The translations under genes and the position numbers were made by a program. Shown in pieces: positions 27,907-39,429 of a stretch of DNA of 64,000 bases. A model generated the notes under the pieces. That model made no database searches, was not told the origin of the DNA, and saw nothing but the letters and a program-made list of their open reading frames with translations. Every line of letters starts with the position of its first letter. Position 1 is the stretch's first letter. Origin of the DNA: Halomonas sp. TA22. Its GTDB lineage: Bacteria; Pseudomonadota; Gammaproteobacteria; Pseudomonadales; Halomonadaceae. Where the stretch lies: positions 1,178,001 through 1,242,000 of the forward strand of contig NZ_CP053108.1 of NCBI RefSeq assembly GCF_013009075.1, written 5' to 3'.

Positions 27907-29826
27907 GTGAGGGAATTGTTTAAGCGTCAACGGACAGGCGAGAAGGGGCTGCTCAACGCCCTGTCGCTTCTTACGGTATGCCTGGCACTGGCGCTGCTGA
28001 TGCCCGTTCCTGTCTGGCTCAGCACGTTGTTGTCTCTTTCCGGCCTGGGCGGGGTGCTCATGGCCGCAGCATGGTCTTTCAGAGAGCGCACTGATGAGTG
28101 CCTTGAGGAGCCCGGCGATCTGGCGCTCGTTCAGCAACGTCATGCAGAGAGTGAGTCGCGCTTTCGCACTCTGCTTGAGAGCCTGCCCAAGGTTGCCGTG
28201 CAAGGCTATGATCGCGACCGGCGAGTCATATACTGGAACGCGGCAAGCACGCAGCTGTATGGCTATCACCCCAAGGAGGTACAGGGCCGATTGCTCGAGG
28301 AGTTGATCATTCCCGAGTCGATGCGGGCAGAAGTGATCAGTGCCCATCACTCCTGGATCGAGAAAGGCATCGAGATTCCATCATCCGAGCTTGAGCTGCA
28401 AGGCAAGTCGGGGGCGCCGGTCGCGGTTTATTCTCACCACGTGATGTTGGGCGAACATACCGCCAACCCCGTGATGTTCTGTGTCGATGTGGATCTTTCC
28501 CAGCAGAACCAGGCGCGACGGGAGCTCGAGTTTGCGACTCGCTACGATGCCCTGACACAATTGCCCAATCGTCAGACGTTCGAGCGTGAGCTTGAGGGTC
28601 GGCTCGACGAGGCGAGGCGGCGTAACGATTGTCTGGTGGTGATCTATATCGACCTCGACCGTTTCGCCGAAATCAATGATGCCAGGGGGTACGAGGCGAG
28701 TGATGTACTGCTGGCCTTGGTGGCGAAGCGGCTTCGCGGCTGCCTTCAGTGTGCCGACCTTTTATCGCGTTTCGGTAGCGACGAATTCGTCCTTGCTCTG
28801 CCGCATGTGAAGGACAACGACGGTGTGATGCAACGGGTCGAGGAGGTGCTTGACCATTTCAACCAGCCTTTCATGCTTGAAGACGAGGAGCTGCACGTCA
28901 CGGCAAGCCTTGGCGTAGCATTATTTCCCGATAACGGCAGTACCGCACGGGAGCTGATCCACAATGCCGATGCCGCGAAGAATCGCGCCAAGCAGTCCAT
29001 GCCCAAGCGCTGCTGGTTCTTCGACCAGCAGATACATGATGAATTACTTTATCAGCATCGCCTGGCGGAACAGTTACGCAGCGCCATCGGCAATGGCGAA
29101 CTCGCTCTCTACTATCAACCCCAGGTGGCGGTGGCTAGTGGCCGCATCGAGAATATGGAAGCGTTGCTGCGCTGGTTTCCCCGCGAAGGAAAGACCATCA
29201 CTGCCAGTGAGTTCATTCCATTGGCGGAGCGCTCCGAGCTGATTCATCAGCTGGGGGACTGGGCGATCCGGGAGGCGTGTCGACAGAAGGCCGAATGGCG
29301 TGAGAAGGGTCTGGGCGATCAACGTATCGATATCAACCTCTCCGGCAAGCAGCTCTCCGTGCCGGAAACCTTCGATCGCCTGGAGACGTGCATGCGCGAG
29401 CATGGTCTCGGCCCGCGCGACATCGGTATCGAGCTGACCGAGAACGTGCTGATAGAGTCCGATGAGCGGATACTCGAGCTGTTGCGGCAGCTTTATCATC
29501 GCGGCATGAAGATCGCGATCGACGATTTCGGTACGGGTTACTCCTCACTGAGTTATCTCAAGCGCTTTCCCGTCACGTCGCTCAAGATCGATCGTACCTT
29601 CGTGATGGATGCACCTACCGATCCAGGCGATCGAGCGATCATGGCTGCAACGGTCTTCATTGGCCACAGCCTTGGCCTTGAGGTGGTCGCCGAAGGCGTG
29701 GAAAACGAAGAGCAGCTTGAAGTGCTGCGCGAGATCGGCTGCGATCTGGTGCAGGGCTACCACTTCTTCAGACCCATGAGTGCCGATGACATGACGAGAA
29801 TTCTGGCCGCTTTGGAGGGCCAATGA
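27907..29826 (+). CDS. Membrane-anchored PAS-GGDEF-EAL cyclic-di-GMP protein
   Basis: This 639-residue protein has two N-terminal hydrophobic helices (about 15-60), a PAS domain (about 75-195), a GGDEF domain with the altered motif GSDEF (290-294), and an EAL domain (from about 390). The EAL domain keeps EALLRW (418-423), INLSGKQL, IELTENVL, DDFGTGYSSLSYLKRF and EGVENEEQL. It is thus probably an active phosphodiesterase. The GGDEF part may be inactive, or serve as a GTP-binding regulator. The start is a GTG at 27907; the ribosome site is weak. No signalling partner adjoins it. Confidence 0.9.
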   Translation: MRELFKRQRTGEKGLLNALSLLTVCLALALLMPVPVWLSTLLSLSGLGGVLMAAAWSFRERTDECLEEPGDLALVQQRHAESESRFRTLLESLPKVAVQGYDRDRRVIYWNAASTQLYGYHPKEVQGRLLEELIIPESMRAEVISAHHSWIEKGIEIPSSELELQGKSGAPVAVYSHHVMLGEHTANPVMFCVDVDLSQQNQARRELEFATRYDALTQLPNRQTFERELEGRLDEARRRNDCLVVIYIDLDRFAEINDARGYEASDVLLALVAKRLRGCLQCADLLSRFGSDEFVLALPHVKDNDGVMQRVEEVLDHFNQPFMLEDEELHVTASLGVALFPDNGSTARELIHNADAAKNRAKQSMPKRCWFFDQQIHDELLYQHRLAEQLRSAIGNGELALYYQPQVAVASGRIENMEALLRWFPREGKTITASEFIPLAERSELIHQLGDWAIREACRQKAEWREKGLGDQRIDINLSGKQLSVPETFDRLETCMREHGLGPRDIGIELTENVLIESDERILELLRQLYHRGMKIAIDDFGTGYSSLSYLKRFPVTSLKIDRTFVMDAPTDPGDRAIMAATVFIGHSLGLEVVAEGVENEEQLEVLREIGCDLVQGYHFFRPMSADDMTRILAALEGQ

Positions 29827-29874
29827 GTGTACCGATGACGTAGAATGAGCCCCCCGCGATCAGCAGGAGTCCTC

Positions 29875-31224
29875 GTGTCGTCATCGCCTTCCCCATCTTC
29901 CTCTCTTGCGGTGCAGCTTTGGCGCCAGACCTGGCCCATGGCCATCGGTGTGCTGGCTCTGCTGGGCTTCCAACTGGTCGATAGTGCCTTTGTCGCCCGT
30001 CTTGGCACCACCCCCTTGGCCGCGCAGACCTTCACCTTTCCGCTCTCATTTCTGATCATCGGCATTCAGGTCGGCATGGGGATCGCCATCGCCGCACTGA
30101 TCTCGCGTGCCTTGGGTGCCGACGAGCAGGCGCGTGCGCGACGCCTGGGCACGCTGGTGCTGGTCGCGGGTGGGGTGATCATTGCATTGCTGGCGCTGCT
30201 GCTGTGGGCCTTTCAAACGCCGATCTTCACCCTACTTGGAGCCGATGCCGATAGTTTGCCGCTAATCCGCCGCTACTGGGCCCCGCAGCTGCTTTCGGCA
30301 TGGCTGGGAGCGTTGCTCTATTTTGGCTACAGCCTGTTTCGCGCCCATGGCGATACGCGTCTGCCCGGTAAGCTCATGGTCTACACCAGCCTGATCAACC
30401 TGGCGCTCGATCCGCTGCTGATCTTCGGGGTTGGGCCCTGGGCAGGGTTGGGGCTGCCAGGGGCCGCCTGGGCGACAGCGGTGGCGTTTGCGCTGGGCCT
30501 GTTACTGCTGGGTGGCAGGTTGCGCCACGCCAACTGGTTAGCGGTAGCGGGGCTTGCCGGCGAGGCGCGCCGCTCGCTTAGACCCTTTGCCAGCATTGCC
30601 GGGCCGGCGATGGTCAGTCAGCTGATGCCACCGTTGGCATCCATGCTAGCCATCGCCGTGGTAGCGTCCCTTGGCGAAACCAGCGTGGCCGCATGGGGCT
30701 TGGCCAGTCGCCTGGAAACGCTGTCGCTGATGATGGTGCTGGCATTGACCATGTCACTCCCCCCCTGGCTTGGACGCTGCTATGGTGCCGGAGATTGGCA
30801 GCAGATCGAGCGGCTGATGTGCCTAGCCGCCAAGGCCGTGGTGATCTGGCAACTCTCGCTGGGGGCTTTCATGGCGTTGGCATCTCCATGGGTTGCCCAG
30901 GCGCTGTCGGGCAATCCGGAGATACGTGGTGATCTGGCAACACTGATCCGCTATCTGCTGCCAAGCTATGCGCTGCTTGGGTTATGCATGTTGGTGGTCT
31001 CCGCTGGAAATGCCCTTGGTTGGCCACTGCGTGCCATGCTGATGTCGGCGGCACGACTGTTCGTCTGCTATCTCCCTTGCTTGGGGCTCGGCATGACGCT
31101 TGCGGGACTGCCAGGGCTGGCAGCAGGCGCCGCGTTGGGCAATGTCCTGGCGGGGCTGCTCGCCTGGCGGCTATATCGCTACATGTCGGAAAGGCAAACA
31201 AGGAGAGCGGATTTAACCAAATAG
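29875..31224 (+). CDS. MATE family efflux transporter
   Basis: This protein of about 449 residues has 12 hydrophobic segments in two repeats typical of MATE exporters, which use Na+ or H+ gradients to expel cationic compounds. QLWRQTWPMAIGVLALLGFQLVDSAFVARLGTTPLAA is the canonical first-helix pattern, and SRALGADEQARARRL the usual loop. The GTG at 29875 has AGGAG 5 nt upstream; an in-frame ATG at 29845 would add ten Ser/Pro-rich residues. The substrate is unknown. Confidence 0.9.
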   Translation: MSSSPSPSSSLAVQLWRQTWPMAIGVLALLGFQLVDSAFVARLGTTPLAAQTFTFPLSFLIIGIQVGMGIAIAALISRALGADEQARARRLGTLVLVAGGVIIALLALLLWAFQTPIFTLLGADADSLPLIRRYWAPQLLSAWLGALLYFGYSLFRAHGDTRLPGKLMVYTSLINLALDPLLIFGVGPWAGLGLPGAAWATAVAFALGLLLLGGRLRHANWLAVAGLAGEARRSLRPFASIAGPAMVSQLMPPLASMLAIAVVASLGETSVAAWGLASRLETLSLMMVLALTMSLPPWLGRCYGAGDWQQIERLMCLAAKAVVIWQLSLGAFMALASPWVAQALSGNPEIRGDLATLIRYLLPSYALLGLCMLVVSAGNALGWPLRAMLMSAARLFVCYLPCLGLGMTLAGLPGLAAGAALGNVLAGLLAWRLYRYMSERQTRRADLTK

Positions 31225-31389
31225 CTCAACTTTTTTGTGGCTAAACTATGAGTTTTGGCTATAAATAAAAATCTAATCAGCACAGGGAGGAAAAACAAAG
31301 CATAATTTCCTACCCGCGACGCCCTATGCTATGTCAATGCGCTCGACAACCGGACAGCGCTCGACAACAATTTCTGGCGCGCCAGGTAG

Positions 31390-31596
31390 TTCTGGACTGG
31401 CCTGCGCCCGATGACGCCGGACTCCACGCCGATCATCGGCGCCACCAAGTACGACAATCTCTGGCTCAATACCGGCCACGGTACCCTGGGCTGGACGATG
31501 AGCTGCGGCAGCGGTCATCTGCTGGCCGACCTGATGGGCGGACACCGCCCCGAAATCGATCCTCGCGGTTTGGATGTCTCCCGCTACGCGGCTTGA
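31390..31596 (+). pseudogene. dadA: Remnant of D-amino acid dehydrogenase (dadA), C-terminal end only
   Basis: About 68 codons encode the C-terminal end of Dad[20 protein letters not shown], then [17 protein letters not shown] and DLSVARY-like DVSRYAA at the stop. A stop codon (31387-31389) sits just before it, and no matching sequence is found upstream, so the FAD domain is missing. The region from 31225 to 31389 holds no other gene I recognise; it has AT-rich promoter-like sequence and a GGGAGG box without a good frame. The fragment is unlikely to be functional. Confidence 0.8.
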
Positions 31597-31661
31597 GCCG
31601 CTGGTTCACGACGTTTGCCATGCCATGGCCCTCCCGCGTAAGAAGGGCCGATCAATTTCGC

Positions 31662-33158
31662 TCACCGCTCAGTGAGTGGCTTACTGTCGATGTCCTTGAT
31701 GGCGAACCAGCCAAAGAACAGCCCCATCACCAGGTAACCGAACATGAAATCCGGCGCGGCATTGAGGGCAAGCCTGGGGGCATGCATCAAGCCGACGAAG
31801 GAGAAGGCTGCCGCCACCAGGGCGAAGATGGCAGCCTTGCGGAATTGGTGGTCAATGACCGACACTGTCATCGCTCCCAGCAGAATGGCGGTGAACATGG
31901 CGCCCTGGCCAAGCGCGACGATTGCCGTCGAGATATCGTTGACCACCTCCTGCGCGCCACGATTGAAACGCGTCATCACATAGTTGGCGAAGTAGGGCAG
32001 CATGGCCAGGGCCACGGCGGGGTAGTAGCGCGTTTCGTTGCTCTGGAAGGCGGTGGCGATCATCGACATGCCGACGAACACCAGGATCGGTGCGACCACC
32101 GAGACCGGAATGATCGCCGCCAGCGCCGCGATCAGGCCGAACATGGTGGCGATGGCATAGACCGCCCCATTGAGGATGCTGTAGCCGCGTCCCGCTCCCA
32201 TCCACTTGGCGCCGACCGTGGCGATATAGACGGTGGTGGGAAACACGCCGCCAAACAGTGCGCCGATCATGGTGCCCGCACCGTCCACCGCCTGGCACTC
32301 ACGCACATCGTATCGATCACCCGCCGCCTCCATCGCCTCGACGTTGTTCATGGTCTCGATGGCGTTGTAGAGCGTGATCGGCAGGACCACGGTGAGTACC
32401 GCCAGCATGCTGGTGATCAGCAGTCCCAGCCCCTCGAACCAGGCCAGGTTCGGCAGCAGCGGATAGAAGCCAAGGTGGGTGAAGGCATCGCTGAATTGCC
32501 CCTCCTCGGTGGCGCCGATCAGGTAGGCCAGAGTCGTACCGATGATGATGGCGAACAGCGACGTGGGAATCCTGAAGGGCATCGCCACGCGGCCCACCAG
32601 GCCGACGATGATGATGGCCATCACCAGCAGGCCGATAGCGGGAATCTCCAGCGTCTTGAACAGCATCTCCCCGGCGATGAAGGTTAGGGCTACACCCGCC
32701 ACGGCGCCGAGCATGGCGGCGCGCGGCAAATGGTACTGCACCCAACGGCCCACCAGGCTGATGGCGGCTTCGATGGCGCCACTGATGAAGCAGGCGGCCA
32801 CGGCCACCTTCCAGGCGAGTTCGGCATCGCCAGTGAGCTGCTTGGCGGGCAGCAGAACGCCGAACAGGAAGACGAACATGACCGGGGTACTGATGCCGTA
32901 GGAGAGCGCGGTGACATCGGCGCGATTCTCCTTGCGCGCCAGCCGCGCGGCACTCCAGGCGTAGTAGAAGTTGCCGACCATGACCGCCACGGCGGCACCG
33001 GGAAGTACCTGGCCAAAAACGATCTCCGGCGGAAATCCCAGACCCAGCATGGTAATCGCGATGATGACGAAGTTGGCGATATTGTTCTGGAACAGCGCGA
33101 AGAAGGCATCGGTATCCTCCTTCTTGTACCACGGATAGTGCACAGCGGGTGCCGACAT
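31662..33158 (-). CDS. NCS2 family purine/xanthine/uracil permease
   Basis: This 498-residue permease has about 14 hydrophobic segments. NNIANFVIIAITMLGLGFPPEIVFG, ADVTALSYGISTPVMF, and NVEAMEAAGDRYDVRE followed by GGVFPTTVYI fit the NCS2/AzgA-like group of nucleobase-cation symporters. The start at 33158 has AAGAGG 6 nt upstream; longer forms are rejected. It is divergent from nothing close and no purine-catabolic gene adjoins it, so the substrate (probably a purine such as adenine or xanthine) is inferred from the family. Confidence 0.82.
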   Translation of the reverse strand: MSAPAVHYPWYKKEDTDAFFALFQNNIANFVIIAITMLGLGFPPEIVFGQVLPGAAVAVMVGNFYYAWSAARLARKENRADVTALSYGISTPVMFVFLFGVLLPAKQLTGDAELAWKVAVAACFISGAIEAAISLVGRWVQYHLPRAAMLGAVAGVALTFIAGEMLFKTLEIPAIGLLVMAIIIVGLVGRVAMPFRIPTSLFAIIIGTTLAYLIGATEEGQFSDAFTHLGFYPLLPNLAWFEGLGLLITSMLAVLTVVLPITLYNAIETMNNVEAMEAAGDRYDVRECQAVDGAGTMIGALFGGVFPTTVYIATVGAKWMGAGRGYSILNGAVYAIATMFGLIAALAAIIPVSVVAPILVFVGMSMIATAFQSNETRYYPAVALAMLPYFANYVMTRFNRGAQEVVNDISTAIVALGQGAMFTAILLGAMTVSVIDHQFRKAAIFALVAAAFSFVGLMHAPRLALNAAPDFMFGYLVMGLFFGWFAIKDIDSKPLTER

Positions 33159-33341
33159 GGGGAGCCTCTTCATGTTGTGGGCTTTGTATACAAGGCGCCA
33201 GTAGTCTCGCTGCAATTTGACTAAATGGTCAAGTAGTGGGAGGAGCATGGCGCAAGCGGCGCATCATACAGGCAAGCCGCTGCCCCAAGAAGTGGCCGCT
33301 TCGCGTTGATGGAGGCAAGGCGCAAATCACATGCTAGAACG

Positions 33342-33373
33342 CAAGACGCCCAGTCCATGGCCTGGGCGTCTTG
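33342..33373 (-). terminator. Hairpin terminator after the aromatic aminotransferase gene
   Basis: A perfect 12-bp stem CAAGACGCCCAG/CTGGGCGTCTTG with an 8-nt loop lies just past the minus-strand gene. The T-tract on the minus strand is weak. Confidence 0.6.
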
Positions 33374-33393
33374 TGCTAGTAGGAGAGCGGCAA

Positions 33394-34581
33394 TCAATTG
33401 ACTGCGGCAATCGCCTTGGCCAGGTAGGCCAGGTTGTCCTTGGAGAACCCCGCCACGTTGGCGCGACCCGAGCGGACCATATAGATGCCGAACTCATCGC
33501 GCAGGCGATCGACCTGCTTGCCGGTCAGGCCGGTATAGGAGAACATGCCGCGCTGCTCGGCCACGCAGGCGAACTTGTCGCCCAGCCCATAAGGCGTGAG
33601 CGCCTCGACGAAATCGCGACGCAAACCATTGATACGATCGCGCATCTCGGTCAACTCCTCGCGCCAGATTGCGGCGAGCTCGGCGGATTCGAAAATCTCG
33701 GCAACGATCGCGCTGCCATGCGAGGGCGGGTTGGAGTAGTTTTCGCGGGCAACGATCGCCATCTGCGAACGGACGTTTTCCATCTGCTCGTGGGTCTTGG
33801 CGATGGCAATCAGGGCGCCGGTACGCTCGCGATAGAGCCCGAAGTTCTTCGAGCAGGAGCTGGTAATCAGCATCTCGTCGAGGTTGTCCGCGAGCAGGCG
33901 CGCGCCAAAGGCATCCTCGTCGAGCCCTTCACCGAACCCCTGATAGGCGAAGTCGACCAGCGGCAACAGTTCGCGCTCCTGGATGACGCTGAGCACCTCG
34001 CGCCATTGATCGCTTGAGAGATCGAAACCAGAAGGATTGTGGCAGCAAGCGTGCAGCAGAACCACGTCTCCCTGCGGGATCTGCTTGATGGCCGCCAGCA
34101 TGCCGGGGAAATCGAGACGGTTGTCGGCATCGACATAGGGGTATTTACCGAGCTTGAGGCCCGCTGCCTCGAAGATGCCGAGGTGATTCGGCCAGGTCGG
34201 ATCGCTTACCCAGATACCCTTGCCGGGTAGCTGGGTACTGATGAAGTCCGCCGCCAGGCGCAGTGCGCCGGTACCGCCGGGGGATTGGGTCAGGCTGGCA
34301 CGACCTTCGGCGAGCGTTGCCGAGTTGGCACCCAGTACCAAGGAGAGTACCGCCTTGCCGTAGCGCGGATCACCATGTGAGCCGATATAGCTCTTGGTGG
34401 TCTCGTTCTTCAGCAGCAGTGCCTCGGCTTCCTTGACCGCTCGCATCACCGGTGTGATGCCGTGTTCGTCACGGTAGACGCCGACACCGAGATCGACCTT
34501 CTGCGGATTGGTGTCCTTGTTGAAGGCCTCGATCAGCCCGAGGATGGCATCCCCGGGCACCCGCTGAATATGCTCGAACAT
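33394..34581 (-). CDS. Aromatic amino acid aminotransferase (TyrB/PhhC type)
   Basis: This 395-residue class I aminotransferase uses PLP to interconvert aromatic amino acids or aspartate with their oxo acids. It shows KVDLGVGVYRDE, HACCHNPSGFDLS, DFAYQGFG and the PLP lysine in SCSKNFGLYRER. RSGRANVAGFS near the end holds the Arg that binds the substrate carboxylate. The upstream pterin dehydratase gene ends directly before it, which points to aromatic amino acids (PhhC role) rather than general aspartate transamination. Confidence 0.9.
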   Translation of the reverse strand: MFEHIQRVPGDAILGLIEAFNKDTNPQKVDLGVGVYRDEHGITPVMRAVKEAEALLLKNETTKSYIGSHGDPRYGKAVLSLVLGANSATLAEGRASLTQSPGGTGALRLAADFISTQLPGKGIWVSDPTWPNHLGIFEAAGLKLGKYPYVDADNRLDFPGMLAAIKQIPQGDVVLLHACCHNPSGFDLSSDQWREVLSVIQERELLPLVDFAYQGFGEGLDEDAFGARLLADNLDEMLITSSCSKNFGLYRERTGALIAIAKTHEQMENVRSQMAIVARENYSNPPSHGSAIVAEIFESAELAAIWREELTEMRDRINGLRRDFVEALTPYGLGDKFACVAEQRGMFSYTGLTGKQVDRLRDEFGIYMVRSGRANVAGFSKDNLAYLAKAIAAVN

Positions 34582-34920
34582 TTATGCTGCTACCTCGTCG
34601 GTTCTGGCTGCCAGAATGAAGTCGTTCTTGTGCAAGCCCTCGAGGGCATGGCTCCACCAGGTGACGGTGACCTTGCCCCATTCGGTGAGCAGTGCCGGAT
34701 GGTGGCCAGCCTGCTCGGCAATGTCCCCCACCCGGTTGGTGAATGCCAGGGCCTGCCTGAAGTTGCGGAACGAAAACTCACGCTCCAGCCTCATGATGCC
34801 ATCGTGCTCAACGATCCGCCACTCGGGAATCTGTGCCCCGAGCCGCTTGATTTCGGCATCGGTAGCCCGCGGGGCATCACGGCTGCAGGCCTCGCATGGC
34901 TGTCGGGAAAGCTCGCTCAT
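34582..34920 (-). CDS. phhB: Pterin-4a-carbinolamine dehydratase
   Basis: PhhB (112 residues) dehydrates 4a-hydroxytetrahydropterin so the cofactor of phenylalanine hydroxylase can be recycled. The core [19 protein letters not shown] and the active-site [20 protein letters not shown] are characteristic, with the paired His residues. The ATG at 34920 has GGAG 6 nt upstream; a start at 34953 is less supported. It is followed immediately by the aminotransferase. In Pseudomonas the operon is phhABC, but phhA is not next to it here: recQ lies upstream. Confidence 0.93.
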   Translation of the reverse strand: MSELSRQPCEACSRDAPRATDAEIKRLGAQIPEWRIVEHDGIMRLEREFSFRNFRQALAFTNRVGDIAEQAGHHPALLTEWGKVTVTWWSHALEGLHKNDFILAARTDEVAA

Positions 34921-34966
34921 CGGTCGCTCCGGCTGCTGGTCGATCAGGGCCAATTACAAGGGTTGT

Positions 34967-36976
<2,010 letters not shown>

Positions 36977-37114
36977 TCGGCGCTACCTGGCAGGACGTGA
37001 GGCAACCAGCATATCGCCTCGAATCGTGCCTGTCCGTCACGCTCGCTGCAATCGCTCATGACCCTCGGCGTAAGCCTTGGCATAATGGCGCCCTTTTCCC
37101 ACCGGGGATCTCCG
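36977..37114. promoter_or_regulatory. Divergent promoter region between recQ and the SMC-like operon
   Basis: This 138-nt stretch separates the divergent recQ and the first gene of the SMC-like operon and should contain both promoters. No clear -35/-10 pair or LexA box (CTGT-N8-ACAG) was seen. Confidence 0.35.
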
Positions 37115-38527
37115 ATGACCGCCTGGAGCAAGCTACTCGTCGCCACCACGCGGCTGATCGATCTACATGACAGCGCCCATGAGCCGGGCTCGCCGTTCGT
37201 GCAGGTCAGCCAGGAGCAGCGCCGTGGCCTGCGTGACGGCTACTGGCTGGACCTTGGCTGCCTGTTGCTCGACTACCTGCTGGAGGTGGATTTCGCCACC
37301 AACAGCGCCTTCGTCTCGCAGTCGCGCTGCCTGGCCCACCTGCGCGAGAGCTATCCGGCGCTGCCGGCCGACGACCTGAGCTTTGTCGTCAACCTGCTCG
37401 CCACCCCCAGCGAAATCCACTATCGCGAGACTGGCGACGATGAGCGGGGCCGTCTGAGCACCAAGCGTACCGCGCTGATCGAGAAGCAGGGCCAGACCGG
37501 TCAGGTGCGTCTCACACCGAGTGGACGTCAGGCGGTGACTCTGGCAAGCCAGGTCGAGGACCTGCTCTACTCCGAATATGATGCGGCAAAGGTGCTTGCC
37601 GCATTGGCACGAGGTGACTTCGCCCGCATCCCCGACATCACCAACCAGATTCTCATGGCGATTCGTGCCTTGACCCAGGAGCTGCGTCGCATCCGCGAGA
37701 ACCCCACCCGCGAGGGCAAGCTCAGCGCCTTTCTCGACAACGAGCGCCACTATCACAACGCGCTATCGACGATCCAGAGCACACTGCTCAGCGCACGCTC
37801 GCAACTGGCCACGCCGGATCTCATGCAGCGCTTCACCGAGTGGAGCGAGCAACAGCAGGAGGAGTGGGATCTGCGCATGCTCTCGGGAGCCATCGGCCGG
37901 GTGCTCAATGCCATCGAGAATCTCTCGCGGCGCCTCTCCGAGCTGCTCTCCGATATTGCCGAGGGGCGCATCCAGTCGATGGGGGTGATCGATTTTGCCG
38001 ACCTCGCACGTCGCCTGCTCGGTACGCCTCTTAAGGCGGCGCTGCGCGATGCACTGGTGAGCCGCATGATGCCCTTCGCCCTGGCTACCGCCATGCCGCG
38101 GGTCGAGCAGTTGATTCCGTTCATCGAGACGCGCCGTGCCGAGCGAAGCGCCACGGCGCTGGTCTTCGACGAGCAGTTGGACGCCAGGCCGCAGGATCCG
38201 CTGCTGGCACGGTTTCTCGAGGCGCGCGGCCCGGCGCTGCGCAAACGTCTCGAGGCTGCGCCGCTATCGCTGCCCGAAGCGCTGGCCGAAGGCTGGCATC
38301 GTTTCGAGGAGGGCGATTGCCTGGCGCAGCTGCTCAATACCTTCGTCGATACCCAGCTGCTCGATACGGGCCTGTCGGTGGGTATCGAGGCCGAACCCTT
38401 TGTGATCACCCTAGATGACGGCCGCCGTATCGAAGGTGCCACGACCCCCATGCTGGGCTTTTTCTCTCATCCCGTTCCCCCTTCAGCCGTGACCGAACCC
38501 ATGGTCACGCAGGACAGTGACTCATGA
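37115..38527 (+). CDS. Kleisin-like subunit of an MksBEF/Wadjet-type complex (MksF/JetA-like)
   Basis: This 470-residue protein is the first gene of a four-gene operon. Its N-terminal region (about 20-150) looks like a winged-helix unit (LRDGYWLDLGCLLLDYLLEVDF), then a long helical middle, and a C-terminal part ending in a short basic-acidic domain. The length and position match MksF/JetA, the kleisin that bridges the SMC heads. The ATG at 37115 follows GGGGAT with 5 nt spacing; a longer start is less likely. Its TGA overlaps the next ATG. I infer the role from operon order and length; no single diagnostic motif was found. Confidence 0.65.
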   Translation: MTAWSKLLVATTRLIDLHDSAHEPGSPFVQVSQEQRRGLRDGYWLDLGCLLLDYLLEVDFATNSAFVSQSRCLAHLRESYPALPADDLSFVVNLLATPSEIHYRETGDDERGRLSTKRTALIEKQGQTGQVRLTPSGRQAVTLASQVEDLLYSEYDAAKVLAALARGDFARIPDITNQILMAIRALTQELRRIRENPTREGKLSAFLDNERHYHNALSTIQSTLLSARSQLATPDLMQRFTEWSEQQQEEWDLRMLSGAIGRVLNAIENLSRRLSELLSDIAEGRIQSMGVIDFADLARRLLGTPLKAALRDALVSRMMPFALATAMPRVEQLIPFIETRRAERSATALVFDEQLDARPQDPLLARFLEARGPALRKRLEAAPLSLPEALAEGWHRFEEGDCLAQLLNTFVDTQLLDTGLSVGIEAEPFVITLDDGRRIEGATTPMLGFFSHPVPPSAVTEPMVTQDSDS

Positions 38528-39429
38528 ACATGACCGAGATGGGCGAGGTGGTCGCCTACCTGCTGCGCTACCGCACCGCCGAACGCCAGCCCAGTGGTGG
38601 TCGCAAGCGTCGCGCGGCCCGCGAGGGCCAGCTCTCCGAGCGCGACGTGTGCGCGCTGATCGACGATGCGCTGGATACCGAGCGCGAGGCGCTGCGTGAT
38701 TTCCTCGGTGGGCAGGGCCTGCGCCTGCGCGTCTTCGAGCCTGGCGACTATCCGGGCATCGCGCCCGGTTCACGTCTCTACGCCTTGGTGCCCGACCCCG
38801 AGCTGGAGCAGCCGCCGCTCTACACCCGCGATCCGGTGTTCGACGCGCTGCGGCTGCGACAGGAGAGCCGTGCCGAGCTGGCGCAGTGGTACCTGCAACT
38901 CTGGCTACTGCTGCACACCCTGCTCTACACGCGTCTCAACCGGGCGCTGTCGGACGTCAGCCGCTACCAGGAGGCGACCTTCGCCACCAGCGAGCTCAGC
39001 GACCTGCTGCGCGAGCAGCTCGAGAGCCTGCGTGCGCTGGGCGACGCCGCCCCGGAGATCAGCCGCGTGCTGCTTGACGAGCGTGGCGAGGATGTCAGCC
39101 GCCGGGTCAAGGCGTTCATCGACCTGCAAGTGCGTGCCGGTCAGCTCGAGCCGGTGCGCGAGATCAGCGACGAGGTCGGCGACGTGTGGCAACAGACGCT
39201 GCTCGGCGCACTTGAGGCCGAGCAGGTCGGCGTGCATCACCTATCGTATCTGGTCGAGTTGATGGCGAATGGCGAGGCGGAGTCGCGGGAGCGCGATTCG
39301 CAGGCAATGCCTGACGTGGACGCTGCCCCGCGCTTCGGTGAGGAATACGTGGCTGAATCAGAGGCGCTTGCCGAGGCCGATCTGTTCGGCGCCGAGGCGC
39401 AGGAAGACCCGACTGGAGAGCGCCCATGA
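38524..39429 (+). CDS. KITE-like subunit (MksE/JetB-like)
   Basis: This 301-residue protein overlaps both neighbours by 4 nt. The first 220 residues are mostly helical (AQWYLQLWLLLHTLLYTRLNRALSDVSRYQEATF), and the last 60 are acidic and disordered. In MukBEF, Mks and Wadjet systems the second gene encodes the KITE protein that binds the kleisin. It is longer than the typical MksE of about 230 residues. The call rests on operon position and size, so it is inference; no enzyme motif was seen. Confidence 0.6.
   Translation: MNMTEMGEVVAYLLRYRTAERQPSGGRKRRAAREGQLSERDVCALIDDALDTEREALRDFLGGQGLRLRVFEPGDYPGIAPGSRLYALVPDPELEQPPLYTRDPVFDALRLRQESRAELAQWYLQLWLLLHTLLYTRLNRALSDVSRYQEATFATSELSDLLREQLESLRALGDAAPEISRVLLDERGEDVSRRVKAFIDLQVRAGQLEPVREISDEVGDVWQQTLLGALEAEQVGVHHLSYLVELMANGEAESRERDSQAMPDVDAAPRFGEEYVAESEALAEADLFGAEAQEDPTGERP

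Noticed and set aside
31326-32687. A 453-codon plus-strand frame opposite the NCS2 permease
   Set aside because: It is His/Asp/Arg-rich low-complexity sequence typical of a shadow frame, and the minus-strand permease is clear.
36977-37114. LexA box between recQ and the SMC-like operon
   Set aside because: No CTGT-N8-ACAG pattern was found, so SOS control is not claimed.
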